A stretch of 51,478 bases of DNA, taken from the NCBI GenBank assembly GCA_030378105.1, contig JAUCGL010000016.1, positions 1 through 51,478 of the forward strand. Direction: 5' to 3'. Source of the DNA: Candidatus Halobeggiatoa sp. HSG11. GTDB lineage: Bacteria > Pseudomonadota > Gammaproteobacteria > Beggiatoales > Beggiatoaceae. The position numbers and the translations under genes were made by a program. Within the stretch, counting starts at the first letter, position 1; every line of letters starts with the position of its first letter. The notes below the pieces were generated by a model. The model made no database searches and was not told the origin of the DNA. It saw nothing but the letters and a program-made list of their open reading frames with translations. Shown here piece by piece: positions 1 to 7,676 of the stretch.

Positions 1-127
1 AAAAGACGTTGCTTTGGTATCATTAATGTTGGACATTTGTTCCAACGCATATTTTTGGATACTTCAGATAGAAAATTATATGCTTTATAATCAATATATT
101 ATATTCAACGCAAATTACCAAAGAGCC

Positions 128-391
128 TTATTTTTTGGTTGCCTTTGCATTGGGTCGCACTAAACTCATGACAGCCGTGCCATCATTCAAAATATATCCT
201 TCACAGTTTGCAGGGAATTAATTCAATTTTTCCGTAGTGTACGGCTTCTTGCATACTCCGTTAAAAATTATATCATACTGAATTTGTTGGTTGATAAACA
301 AGATTTGGTGGGAGCGTATCCATGAATTGAAAATATTCAAATCTATCCCAATATTAGTTATTGTAATTTGTAATAATTTCAACTTTAAGAG
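128..391 (-). pseudogene. possible coding remnant upstream of the caspase gene
   Basis: In this 400-base gap the minus strand keeps one frame almost open for about 85 codons, broken only by a TAA at 218-220 and ending at a TAA at 128-130. The last stretch reads like a real C-terminus (GYILNDGTAVMSLVRPNAK). I see no start codon or ribosome binding site and do not recognise the family. It may be the decayed end of a lost gene, or a chance open frame. The rest of 1-400 holds the presumed caspase promoter and nothing else I can name. Confidence 0.25.
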
Positions 392-400
392 GGCTACTTA

Positions 401-1519
401 ATGAAAGCTGTAAATATGCGTATTGTTATATGTGTGTTGTTGGTGGGTATAGTTCAATCCACTTATGCTATAGATTCACCTCGCATTGCTTTGCTGATTG
501 GTAATGCCACGTATGAACATGCCGATGATAAATCACTTAGGTCGTTGAATGGACCAATAAATGATGTGAATGGTATGGAGAATATTTTAAGTAATTTGGG
601 GTTTGAAGTTCTTACTTTGGAAAATGCAACTAAATCCGATATGGAAACTGCTTTTAGTAAGTTTGGCCAAAGATTACAAGAAGTTAAAACAGAGCAGAAT
701 GATGTAGTAGCATTGTTTTATTATTCTGGTCATGGAGTTCAGGTTAATGGAATAAATTATTTGTTATCTGCTGATTATGTTCCTCTGCCAAAATTGCCTG
801 ATTTGTTTAAAGAGATTGAAGAGGCTGGTGGTAACAAAAAAAAGATGAATAACATGAGTTATATGTTAAATACTAATCATATTTCAAAGTTAAAAGTTAA
901 ATCTATTTTTGAAAAGCTAAAGAAAATTGGTAATATAGACCAAATTGCAGACAGAAAGTATCTGTTATCTGCTGGTAACAGTGATGTTAATGATTCTGGA
1001 ATTATTCCTTTGCCAAAATTGTACAAAAAAATTAATGATATTAATAAGTTAGGTACTGAGACTTCCAATATTTTTATTATTGATGCTTGCCGTAATAATC
1101 CTCTTCTATCACTTGCTGATATTAGTGATATTGATAAGGCTCTACCTATTGAAGAACTACCATTATCTAATCCTAAGTCTTTTGCTATAGAGACACTTCA
1201 GCAGTTGTTGAATAAAAATATTGGTGATTATAAAGAACCTAATAATTCTATTATTGCTTATGCCTCAACTAGTGGTAAGAGGGCTTATGATATTTTAAAT
1301 GAAAGTATGGATTTTAATAGTCCATACACAGAAAATTTGTTGAAGATAATACCTCAAAGAGGAATATCTGCTTATGAAGTATTCCAAAGGGTGGGGAATT
1401 TAGTTATGGAAGATACAAAGAAAATCCAACAGCCTTGGTTATCTGGTTCATCTTTAGATAAAGATTTTTATTTTGCTGGAGAAATCAAAGCTAGTATGGA
1501 TAGAGGAGGATTTGAGTAA
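401..1519 (+). CDS. secreted caspase-like protease (peptidase C14)
   Basis: Predicted cysteine protease of the caspase/metacaspase clan, probably exported: residues 6-23 form a signal peptide ending near TYA. The p20-like core shows IALLIGNATYEH (29-40), DVNGMENIL (55-63), the catalytic His in YYSGHGVQ (His111) and the catalytic Cys in IIDACRNNP (Cys230). Between these dyad residues lie about 119 residues, roughly twice the usual distance. The extra part looks like a partial duplication, since YLLSA...VPLPKL (about 120-132) recurs as YLLSA...IPLPKL (about 187-206). The start is supported by GAGG eight bases upstream; ATG codon 6 is an alternative. A hairpin follows the stop. The substrate is unknown. 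The family call is firm from the His/Cys motifs; the export call is inference. Confidence 0.85.
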   Translation: MKAVNMRIVICVLLVGIVQSTYAIDSPRIALLIGNATYEHADDKSLRSLNGPINDVNGMENILSNLGFEVLTLENATKSDMETAFSKFGQRLQEVKTEQNDVVALFYYSGHGVQVNGINYLLSADYVPLPKLPDLFKEIEEAGGNKKKMNNMSYMLNTNHISKLKVKSIFEKLKKIGNIDQIADRKYLLSAGNSDVNDSGIIPLPKLYKKINDINKLGTETSNIFIIDACRNNPLLSLADISDIDKALPIEELPLSNPKSFAIETLQQLLNKNIGDYKEPNNSIIAYASTSGKRAYDILNESMDFNSPYTENLLKIIPQRGISAYEVFQRVGNLVMEDTKKIQQPWLSGSSLDKDFYFAGEIKASMDRGGFE

Positions 1520-1526
1520 ATTATAG

Positions 1527-1548
1527 TGGCGGATAAATTTTTCCGCCA
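1527..1548. terminator. bidirectional terminator-like hairpin
   Basis: TGGCGGA and TCCGCCA form a perfect 7-bp stem with an 8-base, T-rich loop, between two convergent genes that end at 1519 and 1558. AT-rich DNA on both sides suits termination in either direction. Confidence 0.6.
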
Positions 1549-1557
1549 TATATTATA

Positions 1558-2559
1558 TTACCAATTAAAATCGTAATTTAAGGATGCTCTAAAACCGACT
1601 ATACTTTCTTCAATTGAACTAAGTTCACTATTTTCATCTTTGTTATCGACAGCTTTCATGTCATATCCATACCAATCTATTGATAAACCATATTTTAAGT
1701 TGTTGGTAATTGGTCCAATCCACGTAACACCAACTCGTCTACCATCAGTTGAATCTGGCTCAACATCAGTTGGTAGGAGTGTACTATAATCAGCGTTCAA
1801 CCATGGTGTATATGCTAAGTTTATTCCTATTATATTCCTACCTATGGGAAAACCATAAGCAATTCCAACAGTAACTCCCTGTGTTGTAAATTTTATATTG
1901 TTTGGATAATTAAATGCATCTAATAATTCTCCTGTTTCTTCTTTAAACCTGTTTGTTCTACTAACTACATCAATGTTAGTTTCACCAAATTTGTAACCGA
2001 CAGAGAATAATAAATTATCATCTAAATTAGTAAATAAATTCGTCGTTTTATAACTTATATTCAATGAATAATCTACACGATAAAATTCTGCACTATTATC
2101 TTCTTCCAAAATAAACCCTCTAGATGGTGGGTTTTCCTCAAAAAAACTATCTTTAGCCGATTGAGATTGTTGAGCATAAATATCAAGAGAAAAATTTTTA
2201 TAACCAGCTGTTATTCCAACTCCAACAATAGGCATGTTACCTTGCCACTCAACATCTTCACTATTTTCATATACTTGTTTGTAAGTTTGAGATATTTTTC
2301 CTATTACGGCTCTTGGTTTAATAAAAAACTTAGGTGCTTGTTCTGCTACCATTTTCAATGGTTTTTTAAAGGAAAATTTTGATTGGAATTTTTTTCCGGT
2401 AGCCTTCGGTACAGATTTTGTAGCATTTCCATCTATATCCTGGTCAATATCAGATACAAAAGCATCAGTTGTTTTTTTTATTTGGGTCGATGTATCAACT
2501 TCAGTAGCAAAAACATCTACAAATATACTTAATAAAATACAAAAGAAAACATTTCTCAT
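1558..2559 (-). CDS. predicted outer-membrane beta-barrel protein
   Basis: A 333-residue protein with an N-terminal signal peptide (hydrophobic residues 4-16, cleavage near VFA). A Lys/Ser-rich linker (about 40-90) follows, then a C-terminal region of alternating hydrophobic residues typical of transmembrane beta strands (GVGITAGYKNFSLDIYAQ, NLKYGLSIDWYGYDM). The last residues, NYDFNW, end in an aromatic residue as in many barrels recognised by the BAM complex. I do not recognise a specific family. It converges on the caspase gene and lies about 300 bases downstream of another secreted protein on the same strand. A porin-like or adhesion role is possible but not shown. Confidence 0.6.
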   Translation of the reverse strand: MRNVFFCILLSIFVDVFATEVDTSTQIKKTTDAFVSDIDQDIDGNATKSVPKATGKKFQSKFSFKKPLKMVAEQAPKFFIKPRAVIGKISQTYKQVYENSEDVEWQGNMPIVGVGITAGYKNFSLDIYAQQSQSAKDSFFEENPPSRGFILEEDNSAEFYRVDYSLNISYKTTNLFTNLDDNLLFSVGYKFGETNIDVVSRTNRFKEETGELLDAFNYPNNIKFTTQGVTVGIAYGFPIGRNIIGINLAYTPWLNADYSTLLPTDVEPDSTDGRRVGVTWIGPITNNLKYGLSIDWYGYDMKAVDNKDENSELSSIEESIVGFRASLNYDFNW

Positions 2560-2679
2560 TATAAGCTATCTCCATTGTTAGGAATCCAAATTGTGGTTTT
2601 TAATACCAAGATAAATATTTGCTGACTATAACAGATTTTGTTGATGATAATAAACTCAATAATTAACAAAGCTCTGTAG

Positions 2680-2760
2680 GGTCGGTGTAATGCAATGAAA
2701 CCGACCATTTCAATGAAATCAATAATGCAAATGGTCACAAATGCAATGCTCCACCGACCT
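2680..2760. repeat. palindromic intergenic repeat (GGTCGGTG family)
   Basis: GGTCGGT at 2680-2686 pairs with ACCGACC at 2700-2706, and the outer GGTCGGTG also pairs with CACCGACC near 2752-2759. ATGCAATG occurs in both halves. It is a short nested inverted repeat in the 309-base gap between two minus-strand genes, of the kind seen as dispersed REP/MITE-like elements. The rest of the gap shows no gene. Confidence 0.5.
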
Positions 2761-2868
2761 CAACAATACTGTTTTATTAAAGTATCAATTAATCCGTTAT
2801 AGCCATATAGTCAGAAATCTTAGATTCCAAAATAATATATCACAATATCAGGCATACCACCGCATCCA

Positions 2869-4788
2869 CTATTTATTAGTAGTAATTTTTGCCACACAAG
2901 TTTCATTACCATTCATTTTTATATTAATCTCTTTATCAGTAAAATTATTATTAATAATACTTTCATTACAGCCAGTCCATTCAACAAACTTTGAATTTGA
3001 AGAAGAGGGAACAATAGCAAGCAAAGTTACTGTTTCTTCAAGATTATATTTTTTGATACAATATGTTTCTGATACAGTATCACTACTCTTACAAGTATCA
3101 TTATGAACACCAATTTTTACTTCACCATCGCCTGTACCAATAAATTGAACTTTCAAATCATAAGTGATTTCTTCAGTAGCTGATTTAGTAAAAATTGCTG
3201 TACAGTCATCCTTATTTTCATTCATTTTGATTACGTTATTTTTCTCATCACATCCTTCCCATTTTTCAAAGTCATAACCATCATTTGGTTCAGCTTCCAA
3301 CTTTACAGGAGTATTTTTCGTGTGTTTACTACAACCAGCACCACAATCTGTACCTTTAGGGTCGGTTGTTACTTTACCGCCTTTGTTATCTTTTACTTTA
3401 ACAGTTAGGGTATATTCAGATTTTGTAGCAGTAAAGGTAGCTGTACAATTCAACTTGTCACTATCCATAGTTACAATAATGTGATTATCATCACCTGTAC
3501 AACCTTCACTCCAACCTTCAAAAATTGATTTAGCATTTTTAGGGACGGCAAACAAATCTACATGGGTCTCAACTTTGTACTTTTCATCACAATCATTGAA
3601 AGTTTCGTTGGTGGTATCATCAGAGGTCCCATTATAACAAGAGATTCCATTAGGATAACTAATAACTTCTCCTTGTCCTGATACTGTTACATTTAGTTTT
3701 TTTGTTTCAACTGGATTTCCTTCCGAATTATACACAAAAATAACTTTTTTTCCTCCATCCCCGAAATAAGCATCCATCTCAAGTTCTTTAAAGAGAAGTG
3801 TATTCTCAATATTTTTTATGTTTGCTACAGCTTCAATAGATGGTAAATAAAGTTTGCCATGTGGTAATGAAACACAATTTTTAGTTTTATTATCACAGTA
3901 TTCATCTGGAATAGAGTCTTCAATTTTAGCAATTGGGATAAAACATTTAGATGGGTCACTATTACACTCCTTCTTACCTTCCTCTTTACCCTTTTCTATA
4001 CCTGCAGAAGTAACAATAGTAATACCACAATTATTCCCTTCATTACACCTTGTATTAACTAACTTCGCAAGTTTGATACTCTGAGTTGCAGTTATTCCAC
4101 AAAAATCTGCACTTTTAGCACAATAATTGTTTATAGAAGTTTTGATATTATCAGGTACTGGCTGTTGAAATATTTTACAATCAACAGGATTTTCCTTACA
4201 TTGTCTTTTACCTTCATTTATACCAGTTAGAGTAACCATTATAGTTTCTCCTTCTGGTGTTGTGATAGTTTTATCGGATTTTAACAATCCTTTACAACCT
4301 TCAATAGTGGGATCTTCCCTACATTGTTTTTTACCCTCATCTACACCAGCTTGAGTGACCATTATGGTTTCTCCTTCTAGTGTTGTGATAGTTGTATCGG
4401 ATTTTAACAACCCTTCACAACCTTTAGTAGTGGGGTATTCCCTACATTGTTTTTTACCCTCATCTATACCAGCTTGGGTAATCTGAGGACAAGTATTCTG
4501 ACCATTACTAAAACCTCTTTCATAGTCTCCTTCTTCACATTTCTTTGGTATATCACATATATCACATTCCTTTTTACCATCAATTTTACCTCTTTCATAA
4601 TCTCCTTCTTCACAGCTCTTTGGTATAGGACATATATTACATTTCTTTGGTTCGGTACAAATGCCGCACTTATCTTTTTGACCAGCATCATAACCTTTAT
4701 CAAAACATATTTGGCAATCTCCTGCTGCAAAAATCAACGCACTAAAAAATACAAAAGCAAATACAAAACTCAACTTAATAAAATTCAT
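2869..4788 (-). CDS. secreted Cys-rich repeat protein with InlB-like repeats
   Basis: I place the start at the ATG at 4788 (GGAA nine bases upstream) rather than the in-frame TTG at 4803. This gives 639 residues beginning with a clean signal peptide (FIKLSFVFAFVFFSALIFAA). The N-terminal third has two 25-residue Cys repeats (IC..PK.CEEGDYERG) and then two nearly identical 41-residue repeats (AG.DEGKKQCRE...LLKSD). The C-terminal 280 residues contain three divergent InlB B-repeat / bacterial-repeat domains, each with a .F..W.GC core and a paired cysteine. The even spread of cysteines suggests disulfides outside the cytoplasm. It is probably a cell-surface or secreted structural or adhesive protein. 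The function is unknown, and the domain call rests on pattern recognition. Confidence 0.65.
   Translation of the reverse strand: MNFIKLSFVFAFVFFSALIFAAGDCQICFDKGYDAGQKDKCGICTEPKKCNICPIPKSCEEGDYERGKIDGKKECDICDIPKKCEEGDYERGFSNGQNTCPQITQAGIDEGKKQCREYPTTKGCEGLLKSDTTITTLEGETIMVTQAGVDEGKKQCREDPTIEGCKGLLKSDKTITTPEGETIMVTLTGINEGKRQCKENPVDCKIFQQPVPDNIKTSINNYCAKSADFCGITATQSIKLAKLVNTRCNEGNNCGITIVTSAGIEKGKEEGKKECNSDPSKCFIPIAKIEDSIPDEYCDNKTKNCVSLPHGKLYLPSIEAVANIKNIENTLLFKELEMDAYFGDGGKKVIFVYNSEGNPVETKKLNVTVSGQGEVISYPNGISCYNGTSDDTTNETFNDCDEKYKVETHVDLFAVPKNAKSIFEGWSEGCTGDDNHIIVTMDSDKLNCTATFTATKSEYTLTVKVKDNKGGKVTTDPKGTDCGAGCSKHTKNTPVKLEAEPNDGYDFEKWEGCDEKNNVIKMNENKDDCTAIFTKSATEEITYDLKVQFIGTGDGEVKIGVHNDTCKSSDTVSETYCIKKYNLEETVTLLAIVPSSSNSKFVEWTGCNESIINNNFTDKEINIKMNGNETCVAKITTNK
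4234..4479 (-). repeat. two tandem 123-bp coding repeats
   Basis: Two adjacent 123-bp units encode near-identical 41-residue blocks of the Cys-rich protein; the start of a third, diverged unit follows. Identity is high at the DNA level, so the duplication is recent or kept alike by recombination. Confidence 0.8.
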
Positions 4789-4817
4789 AATATTAATTTC
4801 CAATCAAGAATTAACAA

Positions 4818-4860
4818 TTAAGAGATAAAATATGTAACTTAATCTAATTTTATCTCTTAA
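4818..4860. terminator. long perfect hairpin between two minus-strand genes
   Basis: TTAAGAGATAAAAT (4818-4831) and ATTTTATCTCTTAA (4847-4860) form a perfect 14-bp stem with a 15-base loop. It lies just after the stop of the upstream lipoprotein gene and 30 bases before the Cys-rich protein gene. It could end the first transcript or act as an attenuator or stabiliser for the second; the stem is AT-rich, so termination is not certain. Confidence 0.45.
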
Positions 4861-4877
4861 AAATAATAATAAACAGC

Positions 4878-5348
4878 TTAACCATCCTTCCTAGCAAACT
4901 CTATCCGATGAACTATATTAGAATCATCATCAAACAAAAAAACTTTAGCATCATAAGCATTAGCTGCATCATAAGCACGTTTATTCTCAACCTGCTCCCA
5001 TACCCAATATGCAACTGTTAAGGTAGCGATAAGTGCTGATCCAAGTGATTTATTATCAATCAACTTATATTCCACATTTCCACCACTGCCCTTAATAGCA
5101 CTTAATAACTTATTCAAGCGATTAGGCATTTTTAATGCACTCAAAGTAAGATATTTTGATGTTTCAACTGTAATTTTCTCTGTCTTTAACGACATAGAAT
5201 CCAGTATATGTTTATCAAAAGCATCAATATCAACAAAGTTAATTCGATCCAAATGTGTAAATTCATTAGAATTCTTTACACTACCAAAACAACCAACAAA
5301 GAATAAAACAATTATTAAATAAAACAATTTCACAAAATAAAATTTCAT
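4878..5348 (-). CDS. predicted lipoprotein, unknown function
   Basis: A 156-residue protein with a lipoprotein signal: a hydrophobic stretch at 8-18 followed by the lipobox VGC (Cys20), so it is probably lipidated and held in the periplasm. It contains a second hydrophobic segment near residues 103-117 (LGSALIATLTVAYWVW) and ends with a charged tail. I do not recognise the family. It is upstream of, and on the same strand as, the Cys-rich secreted protein, but a strong hairpin separates them. A 20-bp palindrome lies about 70 bases upstream of the start codon. Confidence 0.6.
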   Translation of the reverse strand: MKFYFVKLFYLIIVLFFVGCFGSVKNSNEFTHLDRINFVDIDAFDKHILDSMSLKTEKITVETSKYLTLSALKMPNRLNKLLSAIKGSGGNVEYKLIDNKSLGSALIATLTVAYWVWEQVENKRAYDAANAYDAKVFLFDDDSNIVHRIEFARKDG

Positions 5349-5414
5349 TGTTAAATCTCCACAAGTTATAAAAATTAGACATTATACCGATTAAATTTAA
5401 TTACTTGATTTTAC

Positions 5415-5434
5415 TACTATTTAATTAAATAGTA
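5415..5434. promoter_or_regulatory. perfect 20-bp palindrome upstream of lipoprotein gene
   Basis: The core ACTATTTAATTAAATAGT plus one base pair on each side is perfectly self-complementary and has no loop, unlike a terminator. Its place 67-86 bases upstream of the lipoprotein start fits a dimeric repressor or activator site. This is inference from symmetry only. Confidence 0.3.
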
Positions 5435-5588
5435 ATTTCAAATAACTCAATAGGTTACATTAAATTGGTATTAAAGTCTATTATACACCAAACACATACT
5501 AAAATAAATCACAATAACAACCACTACTCAAAAATTTCTACATGCAACATTGCAAGACATAGAAAGGCAAAACTGAAATCAAGATAAA

Positions 5589-6314
5589 TCATATTTTAAT
5601 TCCCTTGGAAGTACAAAACCCTCCACCATAACTCTGTTTCTCACCCAAACCACAAGACAAAGCAACAAACGCCAAAGCTTGACTAGTCTCATCTTCATGA
5701 GGTACTATTTTAAACTTGTTACCAAACAACCTAATTTGTTTCTTATTTTTAATAATGAAAATATTTTCCGGTTTTTGATTCATCAGTTCAATTAATTGAA
5801 TAAAAGTATTTGTTGCTGATATTGGCCTATTATAAACCTGTTGATATTTTTTTGCAACATTATCGTGCAACTGAGTAACTAATTGTACTATATCACCTGA
5901 TTTCTCACGTGTCCAATAAGTGGGTTTGTTATCAATAGTAACAATCGTTGGAGTAACAGTATACAACTCAGTAACAAAAAATTTCTTGACAGTTTTAACC
6001 TTAGTCTCCAGCACCAAAAAATTAGCATTATTGATATTCTTTCTTAATGACTCCACCAAATTATAAATAAAATCTCGATCAACCGCTCGTATAGTCAACG
6101 TATAAATCTTATCCTTTTCATACACTCTACCTTGTTCTGGTGGATAAAAACTGTTAAAACAATAAGGTTTAAAATCCAAACTATTATGGACAGCCAAATA
6201 TCTCTCATCTTGACACATAGAAAAATTTATATATTTAGCAATTATCTCAAAGCTATTTTTAAAAAATATATCTTGTTTAATAAAACATTTACAAGAAAGT
6301 TCAAAGTAATTCAT
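5589..6314 (-). CDS. cas6: CRISPR repeat-processing endoribonuclease Cas6, solitary
   Basis: A 241-residue protein resembling Cas6, which cuts CRISPR precursor RNA within each repeat. Visible family traits are the N-terminal ferredoxin-fold start (FELSCKCFIKQDI), the conserved block ELYTVTPTIVTIDNKP (116-131), the segment FGNKFKIVPHEDE (197-209) and the C-terminal Gly-rich loop GLGEKQSYGGGFC (222-234). From memory it looks closest to the Cas6 type of clostridial and fusobacterial type I-B systems; that is established knowledge recalled, not a search. No other cas gene and no CRISPR array lies in the window, so it may serve a distant array, be an orphan, or have been acquired alone. The catalytic His cannot be assigned by eye. 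No clear ribosome binding site. Confidence 0.75.
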   Translation of the reverse strand: MNYFELSCKCFIKQDIFFKNSFEIIAKYINFSMCQDERYLAVHNSLDFKPYCFNSFYPPEQGRVYEKDKIYTLTIRAVDRDFIYNLVESLRKNINNANFLVLETKVKTVKKFFVTELYTVTPTIVTIDNKPTYWTREKSGDIVQLVTQLHDNVAKKYQQVYNRPISATNTFIQLIELMNQKPENIFIIKNKKQIRLFGNKFKIVPHEDETSQALAFVALSCGLGEKQSYGGGFCTSKGIKI

Positions 6315-6451
6315 AAGGGGGTAGATTCTTTACAATGTTAAAAAAAATAGTAAAATAAGAAAAAATATTACATAAAGATAGTGAATAATCGCAACAATAA
6401 TAGCACAAAATGAAAAAGAATTAACGTTGCAAGTATACTCTGTTGTTGCAA

Positions 6452-6505
6452 GGCATGGGGGAGTCGGTGGGACGGAGCTGCTTTAAGTGCGGCGTTGCCC
6501 GATGA
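6452..6505 (+). repeat. short coding relic, copy 1 (CFKCGVA motif)
   Basis: In the roughly 500-base gene-free stretch 6315-6835, a G+C-richer patch reads GRSCFKCGVAR then stop. The same segment occurs at 48,963-49,019 (RRRCFKCGVAH), and in the CFKCGVA codons the two copies differ only at third positions. This pattern suggests fragments of a once-coding gene family. The parent protein is not identified. The rest of the gap shows nothing I can name. Confidence 0.4.
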
Positions 6506-6835
6506 AACAGGATGTGTCGGGGTAAGTAATAACCTGTTTCGCTGAAAAATTGATTAGTTCACGGAATATGGACGTTCCGGGCATCATGAAATTTCTGCGA
6601 AACTCATTAATTTATTTTTATGATATGTTTTTATAAGAATCTTACTATACGCAGGATAGTTTTAATAAAACATTGTTTAAGTTTTTCTAGTATGTTAATC
6701 TCATTCATGATGGTTTTCTGATGTGTTTATTTTAGGAATGAAACAAAAATAACTTTTCCATTTAATCATGATATAGCAAGTGAAAAAATAGTAAAAATGA
6801 TATAATATTGAAAACATCTGACAAGAAACCCAAGC

Positions 6836-7582
6836 GATGCAAACATATTACCCACGAAACAAACAATGCGTTCTTTCTTCAATACGTTAAATGAAAAAGA
6901 CCGCCGTCGATATGCTGGAATAGGGGCATTGAAGCTTGGACACGGAGCTATGATATACATAGCAGGTGTACTTGGTAGCCGTAAAATAGTTAAAAAAGGT
7001 GCAAGGGAGGTCAGTGGTTTATCTTCGCTGGAAGTACAGGAACGTATTCAATAACTTAAGCGTATTCGGAAACATGGCGAATGTTATTCGTAGGTGGGAT
7101 GAGTAGCAAACTACTGACAATCCAATTATCAGTAGGATACCAAGAAAAAAGAACATTTGGGTAATTTTTATCGGGAAGAACGACTATATACCCTTGAAGA
7201 GTTGCATGCCTTCGAACATGATTTTAAAAGCCATGCAAACGGTATTATCATTCCCAATAGCATTTACGACATGAAGCTCAATACCGGGTATATCCAAATC
7301 GGAACTAGTTGTGATACAGGTGAATTTGCTTGTGATAGTTTCCGTCATTGGTGGTACAATTTTGGTATTGTGTGATAGTGGTGGTAGCAATAGTTCTCGC
7401 CATTATTTGTTCAAATCTGATCTCCAAGCACTAGCACAGGTCTGACAGCATTCGTTCACATCATTGACAAGGTATATCAAACTAGCAGGAAAGTTGCGGA
7501 TGACTTCAAAAAAAATATGCTGATTATGTTTGATGACTTTATGCCTCAATGGAATTATCAGGCTATTCCACAATCTTTTTCA
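6836..7582 (+). pseudogene. decayed ISAzo13-family transposase
   Basis: Fragments of one transposase can be read in order in shifting frames. 6866-7054 gives the N-terminal helix-turn-helix part (EKDRRRYAGIGALKLGHG). 7157-7375 gives the catalytic-core part (YDMKLNTGYIQIGTS, then EFACDSFRHWW). After an in-frame TGA the text continues as CDSGGSNSSRHYLFK, then jumps to HIIDKVYQTSRKVADDFKKN and DDFMPQWNYQAIPQ. Compared with the family as I recall it, a large middle part of the core is deleted at least twice and several stops and frameshifts are present. It is therefore a dead element. I found no clear terminal inverted repeats. Confidence 0.75.
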
Positions 7583-7676
7583 AATGGGAAAGTTATTTTA
7601 AGTTTCATTCCTTAATTATTTTATCAGAAAATAACCTTCTTTTTCATACTTCTTTAGAATTATTCCAAACACCATT

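Noticed and set aside
4234-4479. Tandem repeats that could be mistaken for a CRISPR array near cas6
   Set aside because: The 123-bp units are contiguous, lie in frame inside a coding region and have no unique spacers.
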